A stretch of DNA of 6,396 nucleotides from JAKZRT01 sp047518005 (GTDB lineage: Bacteria; Pseudomonadota; Alphaproteobacteria; Rhodobacterales; Rhodobacteraceae), in contig JAKZRT010000033.1 in assembly GCA_047518005.1 (NCBI GenBank), forward strand, positions 1 through 6,396. The letters run 5' to 3'. Below, piece after piece: positions 6,212 through 6,396 of this stretch. The notes under the pieces are model-generated. The model ran no database searches, was not told the origin of the DNA, and saw only the letters and a program-made list of their open reading frames with translations. Each line of letters starts with the position of its first letter. Positions within the stretch are counted from its first letter, which is position 1. Made by a program: the position numbers and the translations under genes.

Positions 6212-6240
6212 ACCCTATGAGTGTGCGCCAGGGCCGTCAA
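6212..6240 (-). promoter_or_regulatory. Sigma-70-type promoter of the ilvB leader
   Basis: On the minus strand, TTGACG (6240-6235) and TAGGGT (6217-6212) are spaced by exactly 17 bp. Transcription would start near 6205, just ahead of the leader peptide. The -35 box lies about 18 bp from the probable end of the neighbouring insertion sequence, so the core promoter is intact but any upstream operator would be separated from it. Confidence 0.65.
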
Positions 6241-6275
6241 CCGGCATTTGGCGGAATTGTCGGTAACACGCGATA

Positions 6276-6310
6276 TGTCCGGTTTATGTACCAGATGATC
6301 TGTCCGGTTT
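6276..6310 (+). repeat. Direct repeat TGTCCGGTTT, two copies 25 bp apart
   Basis: Identical 10-mers occur at 6276-6285 and 6301-6310, with a shorter relative (TGTCGGT) at 6258. The spacing of 25 bp is about two and a half helical turns. Position just upstream of the transposase start suggests binding sites for the transposase at the element end, which is inferred. Confidence 0.5.
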
Positions 6311-6340
6311 TAGAACGCCTCCAAGCCATGGAGGGAGGCG

Positions 6341-6396
6341 ATGCGTCGGACGGAGCAGGTACAGGGACTGAGATTGATGAAGTTCGAGGAGGTTTA
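6341..6396 (+). CDS. ISNCY-like transposase, N-terminal start only (cut by window edge)
   Basis: Eighteen codons are visible, MRRTEQVQGLRLMKFEEV, before the right edge. I recognise this as the typical start of a group of transposases annotated ISNCY family, whose N-terminal region continues into a helix-turn-helix DNA-binding domain and then a DDE catalytic core. A good Shine-Dalgarno, GAGGGAGG (6331-6338), sits 2 nt before the ATG. Whether the gene is complete cannot be seen. It reads away from ilvB. Confidence 0.75.
   Translation, partial: MRRTEQVQGLRLMKFEEV

Larger units (their letters stand above)
6258..6396 (+). mobile_element. Terminal part of an ISNCY-like insertion sequence
   Basis: This is the 5' end of the element whose transposase starts at 6341. 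TGTCGGT at 6258-6264 and two exact copies of TGTCCGGTTT (6276-6285, 6301-6310) look like a terminus followed by repeated transposase-binding sites. The exact outer end is uncertain by several bases. The rest of the element lies outside the window. Confidence 0.55.

Overview
The window looks like accessory DNA from a GC-rich alphaproteobacterium, most likely Rhodobacterales (Roseobacter or Rhodobacter type). The assignment rests on overall composition, the style of the acetolactate synthase sequence, and the start sequences of the two transposases at the edges. It is an inference from memory of these families, not a database result.

Layout. The left edge (1 to about 139) is the end of an insertion sequence whose IS1182-like transposase reads leftward out of the window. 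A gene-poor stretch follows (about 140-439). It contains a 48-bp segment that also occurs at the 3' end of ilvB. Next come two rightward genes: a GC-rich SLC13-family permease with two internal TrkA-C-type domains (440-2215), and a clearly less GC-rich orphan membrane histidine kinase (2349-3659). From 3660 to 4271 lies scar-like DNA: a decayed second copy of the permease 3' end (3746-3861), a 70-codon low-GC open tail of unknown origin (3882-4094) and two weak hairpins. On the minus strand, converging on this scar, is a complete ilvB/ilvI (4272-6035). Its leader carries a promoter, a 16-codon leader peptide rich in Val, Leu and Ile, and a textbook intrinsic terminator. Together these form a transcription attenuator for branched-chain amino acid synthesis. 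The right edge (about 6258-6396) is the end of a second, unrelated insertion sequence (ISNCY-like) reading rightward out of the window.

How the parts work together. IlvB is the catalytic subunit of the first common step of valine, leucine and isoleucine synthesis. Its leader would let translation through Leu, Val and Ile codons control read-through. The regulatory small subunit IlvN is not next to it here. The permease and kinase may travel as a pair, but no response regulator accompanies the kinase.

The most informative signal is genome rearrangement. The permease tail exists twice, and the second copy differs from the intact one mostly at synonymous sites. This suggests that a permease plus kinase segment from a related lineage replaced or interrupted a resident permease beside ilvB. 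I saw no CRISPR array, tRNA, rRNA or clearly novel defence system.
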